From the NCBI GenBank assembly GCA_002070505.1, contig MWDJ01000005.1:1-64000 (forward strand): a stretch of DNA of 64,000 bases, read 5' to 3'. Both the position numbers and the translations under genes were made by a program. Positions 44,546 through 52,755 of the stretch are shown piece by piece (within the stretch, counting starts at the first letter, position 1; every line of letters begins with the position of its first letter). This DNA is from Bacteroidetes bacterium ADurb.Bin145 (GTDB lineage: Bacteria > Bacteroidota > Bacteroidia > Bacteroidales > VadinHA17). Under the pieces are notes generated by a model that worked only from the letters and a program-made list of their open reading frames with translations, was not told where the DNA came from and made no database searches.

Positions 44546-46402
44546 ATGAAAGGAATTTATCTGCTGAATTCTGAAAACAAAGTGAAATCTTTAAGAAAAT
44601 TATCAGATCAGAAAGAGAAGAAGTTTACTCTTCTTTTGATAGCAGTGATAACCAACATTGCTTTTTCAACCGGACAACCAGTAACCATAACAGGTACCCA
44701 GTTGAAGAAAACTGCATCTGACGGTATGGCGAACGACTTATTTGGTTCTGCCATTGCATATTATGGTAATACAATTATGATTGGGGCAATTGGCCGTGAT
44801 AATTACAAGGGTGCGGTTTATGTCTTCAGATTTAATGGAGAAGCTTGGCAAGAATCTCAGATTCTGGTTGATCAGAATGCTGTTCCGGGAGAATTCTTCG
44901 GCAATAGTATTGATATAGACGGGAACACTGCAGCTATTGCCGGGTACGGCAGAAGCGTCGTTCTGATTTTTAAGCTGGAAAATGATGCCTGGGTTTGGAA
45001 ACAGACAATCGCGGATCCACGTTCACTGAAACAATGGTTCGGTAATTCACTGGATCTGATGGGAGACAGGCTTATCATCGGACATCTTGTTGATGTTTTT
45101 CAAACCAATGGCAGTGCACATATCTATCGATTCAATACTGTTAATTCCAATTGGGAACTCATTCAATCTTTTTACGGGTCAATGAGGTTCGGAAATTCAG
45201 TCGCGATCTGCGATAACAATACTTTTCTTGTTGGTGATTACTTTACATCGGCAGGCAGAGTTACTGTTGCCAAATGGAACGGTACATCGTGGGAAGAGAC
45301 TCTTTTGATCCCTGACGATGCTGTGACAAATGATAGTTTCGGGTATTCAATAGCTACATCCGGGAACAGAATCTTTATCAGTGCAACGGGATATAGCACT
45401 CCCACTGCCTCGGTAGGTGCAGTTTACGATTATCTGAAAACAGAATCGGGTTTTAACCTTATATCCAAGATAATTCCTGATGAGTATGGCCCTGGAATGA
45501 GATTTGGATCTGTATTAAGCGCTAATGATAATAAATTTGTCGTGGCTTGTGATGCACAAAATTATGATTATCCTGTTTATCTTTACGATTACAAAGATGT
45601 GAACCATGAGCTGTCTTATAAAATAAAGCCCGATAATCCTTCCGCTAATAAGCAATTCGGAAAATCTCTCAGTTTCTGGAGTGATGGTTTTATTGCCGGA
45701 GCTCCGGGCGAGGAAAACAATAAAGGAGCAGCTTATTTCTTTCTGCCTTCCAACCTCGGGGTTGCGTACGGCATGGAAATCAGAGGAGTCGTTCTCGAAT
45801 CGGGCGATCTGAAGGTCGATAGTATCCCGTTTAATTTACCTGACGATCTGCCTCCCGGCTATTATGAGGCAACAGGTTATATACGAGTTTTAAGTCCCGA
45901 CATCAGGCTGAAAATTGATGATTGTTTAGTGAGCAGCGATATAAGCAACGGATTGAAAAAATCTTACTCAAATCTTGTCTGGTTAAGAAGAAGAGATGAA
46001 AATTCTGCGTGGGAAAATATTGGTGGCGTGCTAAATGGAAAGTATTTGCAGAACAGAATACCTTTTACTTTACCAGCTCAGCTTATAATCGCAGATTCTG
46101 TTGGCACCACATCTGTTAAGGAACTTGAAAGTCCAAATAAATCGTTTGAAATCCATAATTATCCAAATCCTTTCAGTGAGACCACAAGAATAACATTAAC
46201 ATTACCAGCCGACAGGTTCATATCGCTGGAACTATTTGATATTCTGGGAAAGAAAGCAGCCACACTGATTAAAGATTATAAACCTGCCGGAACATATGAG
46301 ATCATACTCAACAGAAGAGGATTATCGGATGGCATTTATTTCTTACATGCCGCGTCAGACGGATATTTTCAGGTCAGGAAAATAATTATAAACTCCCACT
46401 GA
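44546..46402 (+). CDS. FG-GAP-like beta-propeller protein with C-terminal T9SS sorting domain
   Basis: Protein of 618 aa. An unusually long N-region (about 45 residues) contains the hydrophobic export segment TLLLIAVITNIAFS. Residues 55-400 are six or seven repeats of the kind FGSAIAYYGNTIMIGA-x-GAVYVFRFNG, an integrin-like FG-GAP propeller. A middle domain follows, then a canonical terminal T9SS type A module from about residue 535 (IHNYPNPFSETTRIT, DGIYFLHAAS, KIIINS). It should be exported to the cell surface and trimmed. An internal later Met may be the real start, since a signal peptide would begin near KKFTLLLIAV. Confidence 0.86.
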   Translation: MKGIYLLNSENKVKSLRKLSDQKEKKFTLLLIAVITNIAFSTGQPVTITGTQLKKTASDGMANDLFGSAIAYYGNTIMIGAIGRDNYKGAVYVFRFNGEAWQESQILVDQNAVPGEFFGNSIDIDGNTAAIAGYGRSVVLIFKLENDAWVWKQTIADPRSLKQWFGNSLDLMGDRLIIGHLVDVFQTNGSAHIYRFNTVNSNWELIQSFYGSMRFGNSVAICDNNTFLVGDYFTSAGRVTVAKWNGTSWEETLLIPDDAVTNDSFGYSIATSGNRIFISATGYSTPTASVGAVYDYLKTESGFNLISKIIPDEYGPGMRFGSVLSANDNKFVVACDAQNYDYPVYLYDYKDVNHELSYKIKPDNPSANKQFGKSLSFWSDGFIAGAPGEENNKGAAYFFLPSNLGVAYGMEIRGVVLESGDLKVDSIPFNLPDDLPPGYYEATGYIRVLSPDIRLKIDDCLVSSDISNGLKKSYSNLVWLRRRDENSAWENIGGVLNGKYLQNRIPFTLPAQLIIADSVGTTSVKELESPNKSFEIHNYPNPFSETTRITLTLPADRFISLELFDILGKKAATLIKDYKPAGTYEIILNRRGLSDGIYFLHAASDGYFQVRKIIINSH

Positions 46403-46632
46403 GATTCCCAATGAGAGTCTCGATGTCTTTTCCGTACCTATCAAAGCTATCATCGCTGATCGGATAGTAGCTCTCAACCATTTACCATCAGGTAAATTTA
46501 CATCGGTAAACCTGATCTTCGGCCACTTTTTTTTAAATTGTGGGGATATCAATTATCTGTCGCTTGACTTTTAATTAAACTTATTGTAAATTTCATGAGA
46601 TTTGGTATTAACAGATAATTAATAAATATGCC

Positions 46633-47916
46633 ATGAAAACTACATTGTACTATCTGAAATTAGCAACCTGCATTCTTATAGTTATGCAGGTAATTTCAAT
46701 TATGAGTCTTCAGGCTCAGGATTACCTTATCACCTTCGCAGGTGAAGGTGGCAGTTCCACTGTCAATACTGTTAATGTTGAGAATCTTACTCAGGGCAAA
46801 AGTGTGACAATTAACGGAACAGATATTCTTCATCTTAAAGCTGTTGTCACAGATATTGAAAACACACTTTCTGATGAGGCAGGTAAAGTAATATTCTATC
46901 CAAATCCCATGAAAGACTTTGCGAAGATGAAATTTACCCTTCCTATGACAGGGGAGACTATTATAAGCATGTATGATGTGGCAGGAAGGAAGATTATACA
47001 AAAGCAGGATCTGCTTGAAAGAGGTCAGCACACATATCGGATAGAAGGTGTCGGACAAGGATTATATACAGTAATTGTCAGTTCAGGAAGATATAAACTC
47101 AGTGGTACATTGTTATGCCCGCAATCAAGGAAGAATGTTACGAGAATTGAATATGAAGATGCCTCTTTTATTAAGGAAGAAGAAAATGGTATAAAAGGTA
47201 CAACTGCAGAGATAGAAATGCAGTATAATGCCGGTGACAGATTAAAACTGACTGCTGTTTCAGGCAGCAAAAGTACTGTTATCACTGATGTACCAACTTC
47301 GTCTAAGACTATCGATTTTAGTTTTGTATCCTGTACCGACAAAGATGGCAACAATTATCCTGTTGTGAAGATAGGGACACAATTATGGATGGCTGAGAAT
47401 CTTAAAACCACCCGGTACAGCGATGGTACTGAAATACCATTAGTGACTGACAATACTGAATGGATTAAACTCACTACCCCAGGCTATTGCTGGTATAAAA
47501 ATGATGATGCCACTTATAAGAGCACCTATGGAGCTATGTATAACTGGCATGCAGTCAATAGCGGGAAAATTTGTCCTGCCGGCTGGCATGTTTCAACTGA
47601 TGCCGAATGGACAATATTGAAACATTATCTTGGAGGTGAAAGTGTTGCCGGAGGCAAATTAAAAGAGACCGGGTTCTTGCATTGGACAACACCTAATACC
47701 GGAGCAACTAACGAAACAGGTTTTACAGCACTGCCGGGAGGATTTCGAGGGGATGGCGGAACCTTTAACGGCCTGAAGAATATAGGCTACTGGTGGTCTC
47801 CTACATCCGGAGGCACGTCGAATGCATGGAGTAACAGTATGTACTGGAGTGGTAGTGATGTATTTACTATGTATAGCGACATCTACGGCTTTTCAGTCCG
47901 CTGCGTAATAGACTAG
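46633..47916 (+). CDS. FISUMP-domain secreted protein with internal T9SS-like module (paralogue 3)
   Basis: Protein of 427 aa with a signal peptide (YLKLATCILIVMQVISIM). Same architecture as paralogues 1 and 2: YLITFAGEGGSSTVNTV, T9SS type A-like module (FYPNPMKDFAKMKFTLP, GRKIIQKQD, GLYTVIVSSG) and FISUMP domain (CTDKDGNNYPVVKIGTQLWM ... GFSVRCVID). The three paralogues lie within 9 kb in the same orientation but not adjacent, so the family probably arose by local duplication with later insertions. Function unknown. Confidence 0.84.
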   Translation: MKTTLYYLKLATCILIVMQVISIMSLQAQDYLITFAGEGGSSTVNTVNVENLTQGKSVTINGTDILHLKAVVTDIENTLSDEAGKVIFYPNPMKDFAKMKFTLPMTGETIISMYDVAGRKIIQKQDLLERGQHTYRIEGVGQGLYTVIVSSGRYKLSGTLLCPQSRKNVTRIEYEDASFIKEEENGIKGTTAEIEMQYNAGDRLKLTAVSGSKSTVITDVPTSSKTIDFSFVSCTDKDGNNYPVVKIGTQLWMAENLKTTRYSDGTEIPLVTDNTEWIKLTTPGYCWYKNDDATYKSTYGAMYNWHAVNSGKICPAGWHVSTDAEWTILKHYLGGESVAGGKLKETGFLHWTTPNTGATNETGFTALPGGFRGDGGTFNGLKNIGYWWSPTSGGTSNAWSNSMYWSGSDVFTMYSDIYGFSVRCVID

Positions 47917-48150
47917 TGTGCACCCTGAGCGCAAAGCCCGGATTCTGCTAAATATTTTTATAACAATTTAGTAAGACAGTTTATTCTTCCTCTCATAAAA
48001 GAGACTCTGCTATCTCTTCTAAGGAATTACAGGGGTCCGACTAATTTTGTTTCAAAATCGTATTTTAATCTGGTTCATAATGACACTTAAAATAAATCAG
48101 CCGTAATGAAATAATTTCAGTGCTTATTATGATATTGTTTAAAATGTTAA

Positions 48151-48450
48151 ACATATAATACTGAACAAAAAAAGATATGTCCTTTCATCGGAGCTATGTA
48201 CGGGTATAACGGAGCTATCAAAGTCACCGGAAGTATGGATTTTAAAGAAGCCTACTACGGACCATCATTTGCTTTCGGAACGGAGATATGGTCTTTCCTG
48301 AAAAACAAATATTTCAACATTGAACTGATCCTTCCCCTCAGACCATCTGAGTTCAAGACTGATTATGATGAACTCAAAGACATGGGTGTGGAATTTAAAG
48401 TTCCTTCGATCCCCATTGCTTTCAGCCTCGGATATCACTTCGCATTCTAG
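48151..48450 (+). pseudogene. Outer-membrane beta-barrel fragment
   Basis: An open stretch whose last 90 codons read like the end of a Bacteroidota outer-membrane barrel: CPFIGAMYGYNG, SFAFGTEIWSFL, and a C-terminal aromatic run SLGYHFAF. The frame continues in-frame upstream of the first ATG (48196) to a stop at 48148, without a signal peptide or the rest of a barrel. The likeliest reading is the 3' remnant of a larger gene lost by deletion. A small expressed protein from 48196 cannot be excluded. Confidence 0.45.
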
Positions 48451-48563
48451 TTATCGTAGCAAGTAAGAATAGATACTGATTAACGAAAGTCTAAGCTTTT
48501 ATTCACAAACACCGGTTCAAATAATTTCAACGCCCGTATATTATGCAGGCTGTTCTATTTCTT

Positions 48564-48571
48564 TATCTTTG
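48564..48571 (+). promoter_or_regulatory. Candidate -7 box upstream of surE
   Basis: TATCTTTG matches TAnnTTTG and lies 19 bases before the surE start codon. No TTTG is found 19 bases upstream of it. Confidence 0.45.
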
Positions 48572-48590
48572 CTGACATAAAAATCTGTTT

Positions 48591-49373
48591 ATGACTATCA
48601 GTAAAGATGATAAGCTCATACTTGTAACCAACGATGATGGTTTATATGCAGCAGGATTAAGAGCTCTTTTTGAGGTAATGGAAGAGTTTGGTAAGGTGGT
48701 CATAATCTCAACAATGGAGAGCCGCTCAGGGATGTCACAGGCACTCACTGTAAAAACTCCCCTGAGAGTGAAATTGCTTGAGGAAAATGATAAACACCGG
48801 ATATATGCATGCAACGGTACCCCGACGGATAGCATAAAATTAGCTGTCAATCAGTTGCTTGAGCGGATGCCTGATTTTGTAATCTCTGGTATAAACCATG
48901 GTTCAAATGCTTCAGTTAGCATCCTGTATTCCGGAACTATGGCCGCAGCTCTCGAAGGATGCCTCTATGGAATATGCTCTGTCGGTTTCTCCCTCAATAG
49001 TTTTTCTCCGACAGCCGATTTCAGAGTCTGTCGCAATCCCATAAGAACTGTGATCCAAAACTTGCTTAAGGAACCATTACCTGAAGGCGTTTGCCTTAAT
49101 GTCAATATTCCGGCTGTTTCTGAAAATCAGATCAGGGGATTTAAGATATGCAGGCAATCGAAGGGTAACTGGAAAGAAGAGTTTGAAAAACGAAAGGATC
49201 CCATGGGCAAGACCTATTACTGGCTGACAGGATATTTCAATAACCAGGAACCCGACGCCACAGATACGGATGAATGGGCTCTGGCCAACAACTATGTAGC
49301 TGTCGTCCCGATCACTGTTGATATGACTGCACACTGGTACCTCGAAAAACTTAAAGAAAAATTTAACGGATGA
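48591..49373 (+). CDS. surE: 5'/3'-nucleotidase SurE
   Basis: Protein of 260 aa with the SurE signature ILVTNDDGLYAAGLRALFE and metal-binding SGINHGSNAS and LYSGTMAAALEG. It dephosphorylates nucleoside monophosphates in the cytoplasm. Its TGA stop overlaps the start of the next gene, the small membrane protein, by 4 bases, and lpxB follows with another 4-base overlap; a surE-lpxB operon is common in Bacteroidota. Confidence 0.95.
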   Translation: MTISKDDKLILVTNDDGLYAAGLRALFEVMEEFGKVVIISTMESRSGMSQALTVKTPLRVKLLEENDKHRIYACNGTPTDSIKLAVNQLLERMPDFVISGINHGSNASVSILYSGTMAAALEGCLYGICSVGFSLNSFSPTADFRVCRNPIRTVIQNLLKEPLPEGVCLNVNIPAVSENQIRGFKICRQSKGNWKEEFEKRKDPMGKTYYWLTGYFNNQEPDATDTDEWALANNYVAVVPITVDMTAHWYLEKLKEKFNG

Positions 49374-49669
49374 CAATCCTGGAAAAATATGATAAAGTAT
49401 CCACTGGAACAATAAGTGGATTTTGCCTGCCTTTTATCATTCTCTTTTTCGTTTTCTTTTTTGCCAAAGGCGATCCCTCATTTACAGAATGGCTGTTAAA
49501 AGTAAAAACAGCCGGAATCGAAACGCATATCATATCTCTTTGTGTCTTTCCCAATATTGTTATTTTCCTCATTTTCAACCAGCTCGATATGCTCCGGGCA
49601 GCAAAAGGAGTGCTGGGAGTCACAATCTTCTGGGCTATTATCGTATTTACGGTTTATTTTCTCTTATGA
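49370..49669 (+). CDS. Small membrane protein between surE and lpxB
   Basis: Protein of 99 aa with three predicted membrane helices (GFCLPFIILFFVFFF, IISLCVFPNIVIFLIF, VLGVTIFWAIIVFTVYFLL). Both ends overlap neighbouring genes by ATGA, strong evidence of real, coupled translation. No domain is recognised. Given its place before lpxB, a role in envelope or lipid A synthesis is possible but unproven. Confidence 0.8.
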   Translation: MTILEKYDKVSTGTISGFCLPFIILFFVFFFAKGDPSFTEWLLKVKTAGIETHIISLCVFPNIVIFLIFNQLDMLRAAKGVLGVTIFWAIIVFTVYFLL

Positions 49670-50799
49670 AGTATTTTATAGTAGCTGGTGAACAATCAGG
49701 AGACCTCCATGGCTCAAATCTTGTAAAAGCTCTGCTGGTACACGATAAAGAAGCTGAGATCTTATGCTGGGGAGGTGACCTTATGCAGGAGGCAGGAGCC
49801 AGATTACTGATGCACTACAAGAAAACAGCAATAATGGGTTTAACAGCAATAGTAAAGAATCTGGGAACCTTTATAAAAAACCTCTCACTCTGCAGTGATC
49901 AGATAATATTGTTCAAACCCGATGCAGTGATACTTATTGATTTCCCCGGCTTTAACCTGCGGCTGGCGAAACTTATCAAACCTGCAGGGATTAAAATACT
50001 CTACTATATCTCGCCAAAATTCTGGGCCTGGGGCGAATACAGGATCAGAAAAATAAAGAGATATGTTGACCGGATGTTCATAATCTTTCCTTTTGAGAAA
50101 GAGTTCTATAAGAAACATGGAATTGCTGTTGAATATTTTGGTAATCCGCTGGTTGATGAGGTTGAAAGAAGATCTGATTCTCTTCCTGAAAGGGGCGAAA
50201 TAATAAAATCCCTTGGTCTGGGAGATAAGCCTGTGATAGGTCTTCTTGCGGGAAGCCGGAAACATGAAGTCAGATCTATTTTACCTCAGATGATCAGTGT
50301 TGTCAGGGATTTTCCAGACTACCAGTTCGTTATAACGGGGGTCAGGAACCTGCCGGACGATCTTTATAAGGATATTATCGGAGATAATCCGGTCAGATTA
50401 TTGACGGATAAAACCTATGAAGTGCTTAAAGTGTCTGATGCTGCCCTTGTCGCATCAGGAACTGCTACTCTCGAGACAGCACTTTTCAATATTCCGCAGG
50501 TAGTATGCTATAAAGGTGATTTCATGTCAATGCTGCTGGCATGGATGATGATAAAAGTCAAGTATATATCACTCGTCAATCTTATCATGGATAAAGAAGT
50601 CGTAAAAGAACTTCTGGGCTACTCACTAAATAAAAAAAACCTGGTGAAAAATCTCAGGGATATTCTGCCAGGCGGAGAAAAACGGACTATAATTCTGAAC
50701 AATTACTCGATAATTAAAGAAAAACTCGGGTCTGCAGGAGCTTCAGACAGGATCGCAACTGAAATCATTAAAGAGCTGAAGGATTGTACTGGAAATTAA
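49666..50799 (+). CDS. lpxB: Lipid-A-disaccharide synthase
   Basis: Protein of 377 aa from the ATG at 49666, beginning MKYFIVAGEQSGDLHGSNL, the typical LpxB N-terminus; the open frame extends to 49423 but that stretch overlaps the previous gene in another frame and is not coding here. Other motifs: LIDFPGFNLRLAKL, ISPKFWAWG, LLAGSRKHEV and ALVASGTATLETALF. It joins two acylated glucosamines in lipid A synthesis at the inner membrane. Usual length. Confidence 0.95.
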   Translation: MKYFIVAGEQSGDLHGSNLVKALLVHDKEAEILCWGGDLMQEAGARLLMHYKKTAIMGLTAIVKNLGTFIKNLSLCSDQIILFKPDAVILIDFPGFNLRLAKLIKPAGIKILYYISPKFWAWGEYRIRKIKRYVDRMFIIFPFEKEFYKKHGIAVEYFGNPLVDEVERRSDSLPERGEIIKSLGLGDKPVIGLLAGSRKHEVRSILPQMISVVRDFPDYQFVITGVRNLPDDLYKDIIGDNPVRLLTDKTYEVLKVSDAALVASGTATLETALFNIPQVVCYKGDFMSMLLAWMMIKVKYISLVNLIMDKEVVKELLGYSLNKKNLVKNLRDILPGGEKRTIILNNYSIIKEKLGSAGASDRIATEIIKELKDCTGN

Positions 50800-50810
50800 C
50801 AGACACACTC

Positions 50811-51965
50811 ATGAACAGTCCATCTGCTGAGTTCAGAATTATTGCCTTGTGTATTCTTGTCCTCCATACTTCTGTTTTACAGTCTCAGTTAAGGATAAGG
50901 ATCTTTGCTGATAAGTCTCCAGGGTCCGTCCTGTTCTCGGTAACTGTAGGTGAATATTCTTTAACTGACTCAAATGGCAGGATAAAAACAATGAGATCAG
51001 GAGAATCCGCAATAATATCCAGATTTAACTCCGGTCTTGCAGTTAAAACCAATAATGATCCTGCATTCATTTGTGATTCTGTTCACTTTTCAGCTACGGA
51101 CAGCAAAGCCTCATTTTCAGTAAGAATTAATTCTGATGTACCTCAGCGGCAATACTATACAGGAGATCTCATCTGTTATCCCGATCTTGGCACAGTTGTT
51201 ATGATAAACCTTCCCGATATTGATTCATATCTTGCTGGTGTTGTAAGAGCAGAGGGAGGATCCGGTAAGCATATCGAATATCTGAAAACCCAGGCGATCA
51301 TTGCCAGGACCTATATGTATAAATACCTTCATAAACATACCTCTGACAGGTATAATCTTTGTGATAATACTCACTGCCAGGCTTTTAACGGAGTAATTAA
51401 TGATTCACTTATCGTGAAGGCTGTCAGGGATACAAGGGATCTTGTAATTCTCGGCAGGGACAGTGTACTCATTATTTCAGCATTCCATTCCAACTGCGGT
51501 GGTGAGACGGCTTCCTCCGGGGACGTATGGCTCACGGGTCAGCCATATCTGAAGAGTGTAAAGGATCCATACTGTAATAATTCCCGGAATGCCAGATGGA
51601 AGAAAGTCCTGAGCCTTAACGACTGGATCAGCTATCTGAACAAGTCGGGTCTGAAGGAAAAACCGGATGAAGTTTTGAAAATTAATTTTGCTCAGTCTAC
51701 ACGTAAGACTGATTATATGACAGGAAATTTTTCCTTACCTCTTCAAAAGATAAGGGATGACCTGGATCTTCGGTCTACGTTTTTCTCAGTAAGGGTGGAG
51801 GGCGATTCAGTGATTCTTGACGGTAAAGGTTATGGGCATGGAGTAGGGCTTTGCCAGGAAGGAGCAATGGCAATGGCAGAAAAGGGTTTTGATTACCGGC
51901 AGATCATATACTTCTACTTTGAGGGTGTTATCATTTCAGATATAAACAATGCAGTCCAGAAATGA
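50811..51965 (+). CDS. SpoIID/LytB-domain protein
   Basis: Protein of 384 aa from the ATG at 50811, which begins a signal peptide (IIALCILVLHTSVLQSQ); an in-frame TTG at 50784 inside lpxB is a poorer start. The SpoIID domain is complete: LAGVVRAEGG, QAIIARTYMYKYL, CDNTHCQAFNG, FHSNCGGETASSGDVW, KGYGHGVGLCQEGAMAMA. SpoIID-like proteins are peptidoglycan lytic transglycosylases or amidase enhancers; in non-sporulating Bacteroidota the role is envelope remodelling. It starts 12 bases after lpxB. Confidence 0.92.
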   Translation: MNSPSAEFRIIALCILVLHTSVLQSQLRIRIFADKSPGSVLFSVTVGEYSLTDSNGRIKTMRSGESAIISRFNSGLAVKTNNDPAFICDSVHFSATDSKASFSVRINSDVPQRQYYTGDLICYPDLGTVVMINLPDIDSYLAGVVRAEGGSGKHIEYLKTQAIIARTYMYKYLHKHTSDRYNLCDNTHCQAFNGVINDSLIVKAVRDTRDLVILGRDSVLIISAFHSNCGGETASSGDVWLTGQPYLKSVKDPYCNNSRNARWKKVLSLNDWISYLNKSGLKEKPDEVLKINFAQSTRKTDYMTGNFSLPLQKIRDDLDLRSTFFSVRVEGDSVILDGKGYGHGVGLCQEGAMAMAEKGFDYRQIIYFYFEGVIISDINNAVQK

Positions 51966-51985
51966 TCTATCCCGCTTAATTTTTT

Positions 51986-51993
51986 TATTTTTG
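51986..51993 (+). promoter_or_regulatory. Candidate -7 box upstream of gldF
   Basis: TATTTTTG matches TAnnTTTG, 16 bases before the gldF ATG. The -33 half is not visible. Confidence 0.35.
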
Positions 51994-52009
51994 CCAATCA
52001 GATCAGAAT

Positions 52010-52753
52010 ATGTTTGCTATTTTCATAAAAGAGATAAGCGGCTTCTTCAGTAGTCTGACCGGCTATATTGTTATCGTTGTGTTTCTGCTGGTCAACAGCC
52101 TGTTTATGTGGGTTTTCCCCGGCCAGTGGAATATCCTTGACAGCGGATATGCAGGGCTTGATACACTTTTCTTCCTTGCACCCTGGGTATTTCTTTTTCT
52201 TGTTCCGGCTGTAACAATGAGGATGTTTGCAGAGGAAAAACGTCTCGGTACAATAGAACTGATCTATTCAAAACCTGTGACTGAAAGGGAGATCATCTAT
52301 GGAAAATACCTGGCATCAGTTATCCTTGTTCTCATGGCTTTGCTTCCCTGTCTGATCTGGTATATCTCTGTTTACATGCTTGGGGATGTCCCCGGAAATC
52401 TCGATAAAGGCGGTACATTAGGCGCTTTTATCGGATTATTTTTCCTTGCATCGATATATGCCTCGGCAGGGATATTTGCATCGGCACTTACAGATAACCA
52501 GGTAATTTCATTTATAGTTGCTATTGTAATATGTTTTATCCTCTTTGCAGGCTTTGATGCATTTGCCTATCTGCCGGGCCTTAAGAGATTTGATGAATTC
52601 ATAATCCGGCTGGGCATCAATGAACATTACAAATCGATGAGCAGGGGTGTTATTGATATAAAAGATGCAGCTTATTATATATCCGTGGCTGTTATATTCA
52701 ATGAAGCTACAAGACTTGTATTGGTATCGAGAAGGTGGAAGAAAAAGAGTTGA
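52010..52753 (+). CDS. gldF: Gliding-motility ABC transporter permease GldF
   Basis: Integral membrane protein of 247 aa with six helices and the ABC-2 permease motifs MRMFAEEKRLGTIELIYSKP and VTEREIIYGKYLASVI. GldF, GldG and the ATPase GldA (not present here) form an ABC transporter linked to gliding in Flavobacterium, but gldF/gldG are also kept in non-gliding Bacteroidota. Two bases separate it from gldG and a DUF4340 gene follows, the usual arrangement. Confidence 0.92.
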   Translation: MFAIFIKEISGFFSSLTGYIVIVVFLLVNSLFMWVFPGQWNILDSGYAGLDTLFFLAPWVFLFLVPAVTMRMFAEEKRLGTIELIYSKPVTEREIIYGKYLASVILVLMALLPCLIWYISVYMLGDVPGNLDKGGTLGAFIGLFFLASIYASAGIFASALTDNQVISFIVAIVICFILFAGFDAFAYLPGLKRFDEFIIRLGINEHYKSMSRGVIDIKDAAYYISVAVIFNEATRLVLVSRRWKKKS

Positions 52754-52755
52754 AA

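Noticed and set aside
49423..49665. Long N-terminal extension of LpxB
   Set aside because: The extension reads the coding sequence of the small membrane protein in another frame, and the standard LpxB N-terminus begins at 49666.
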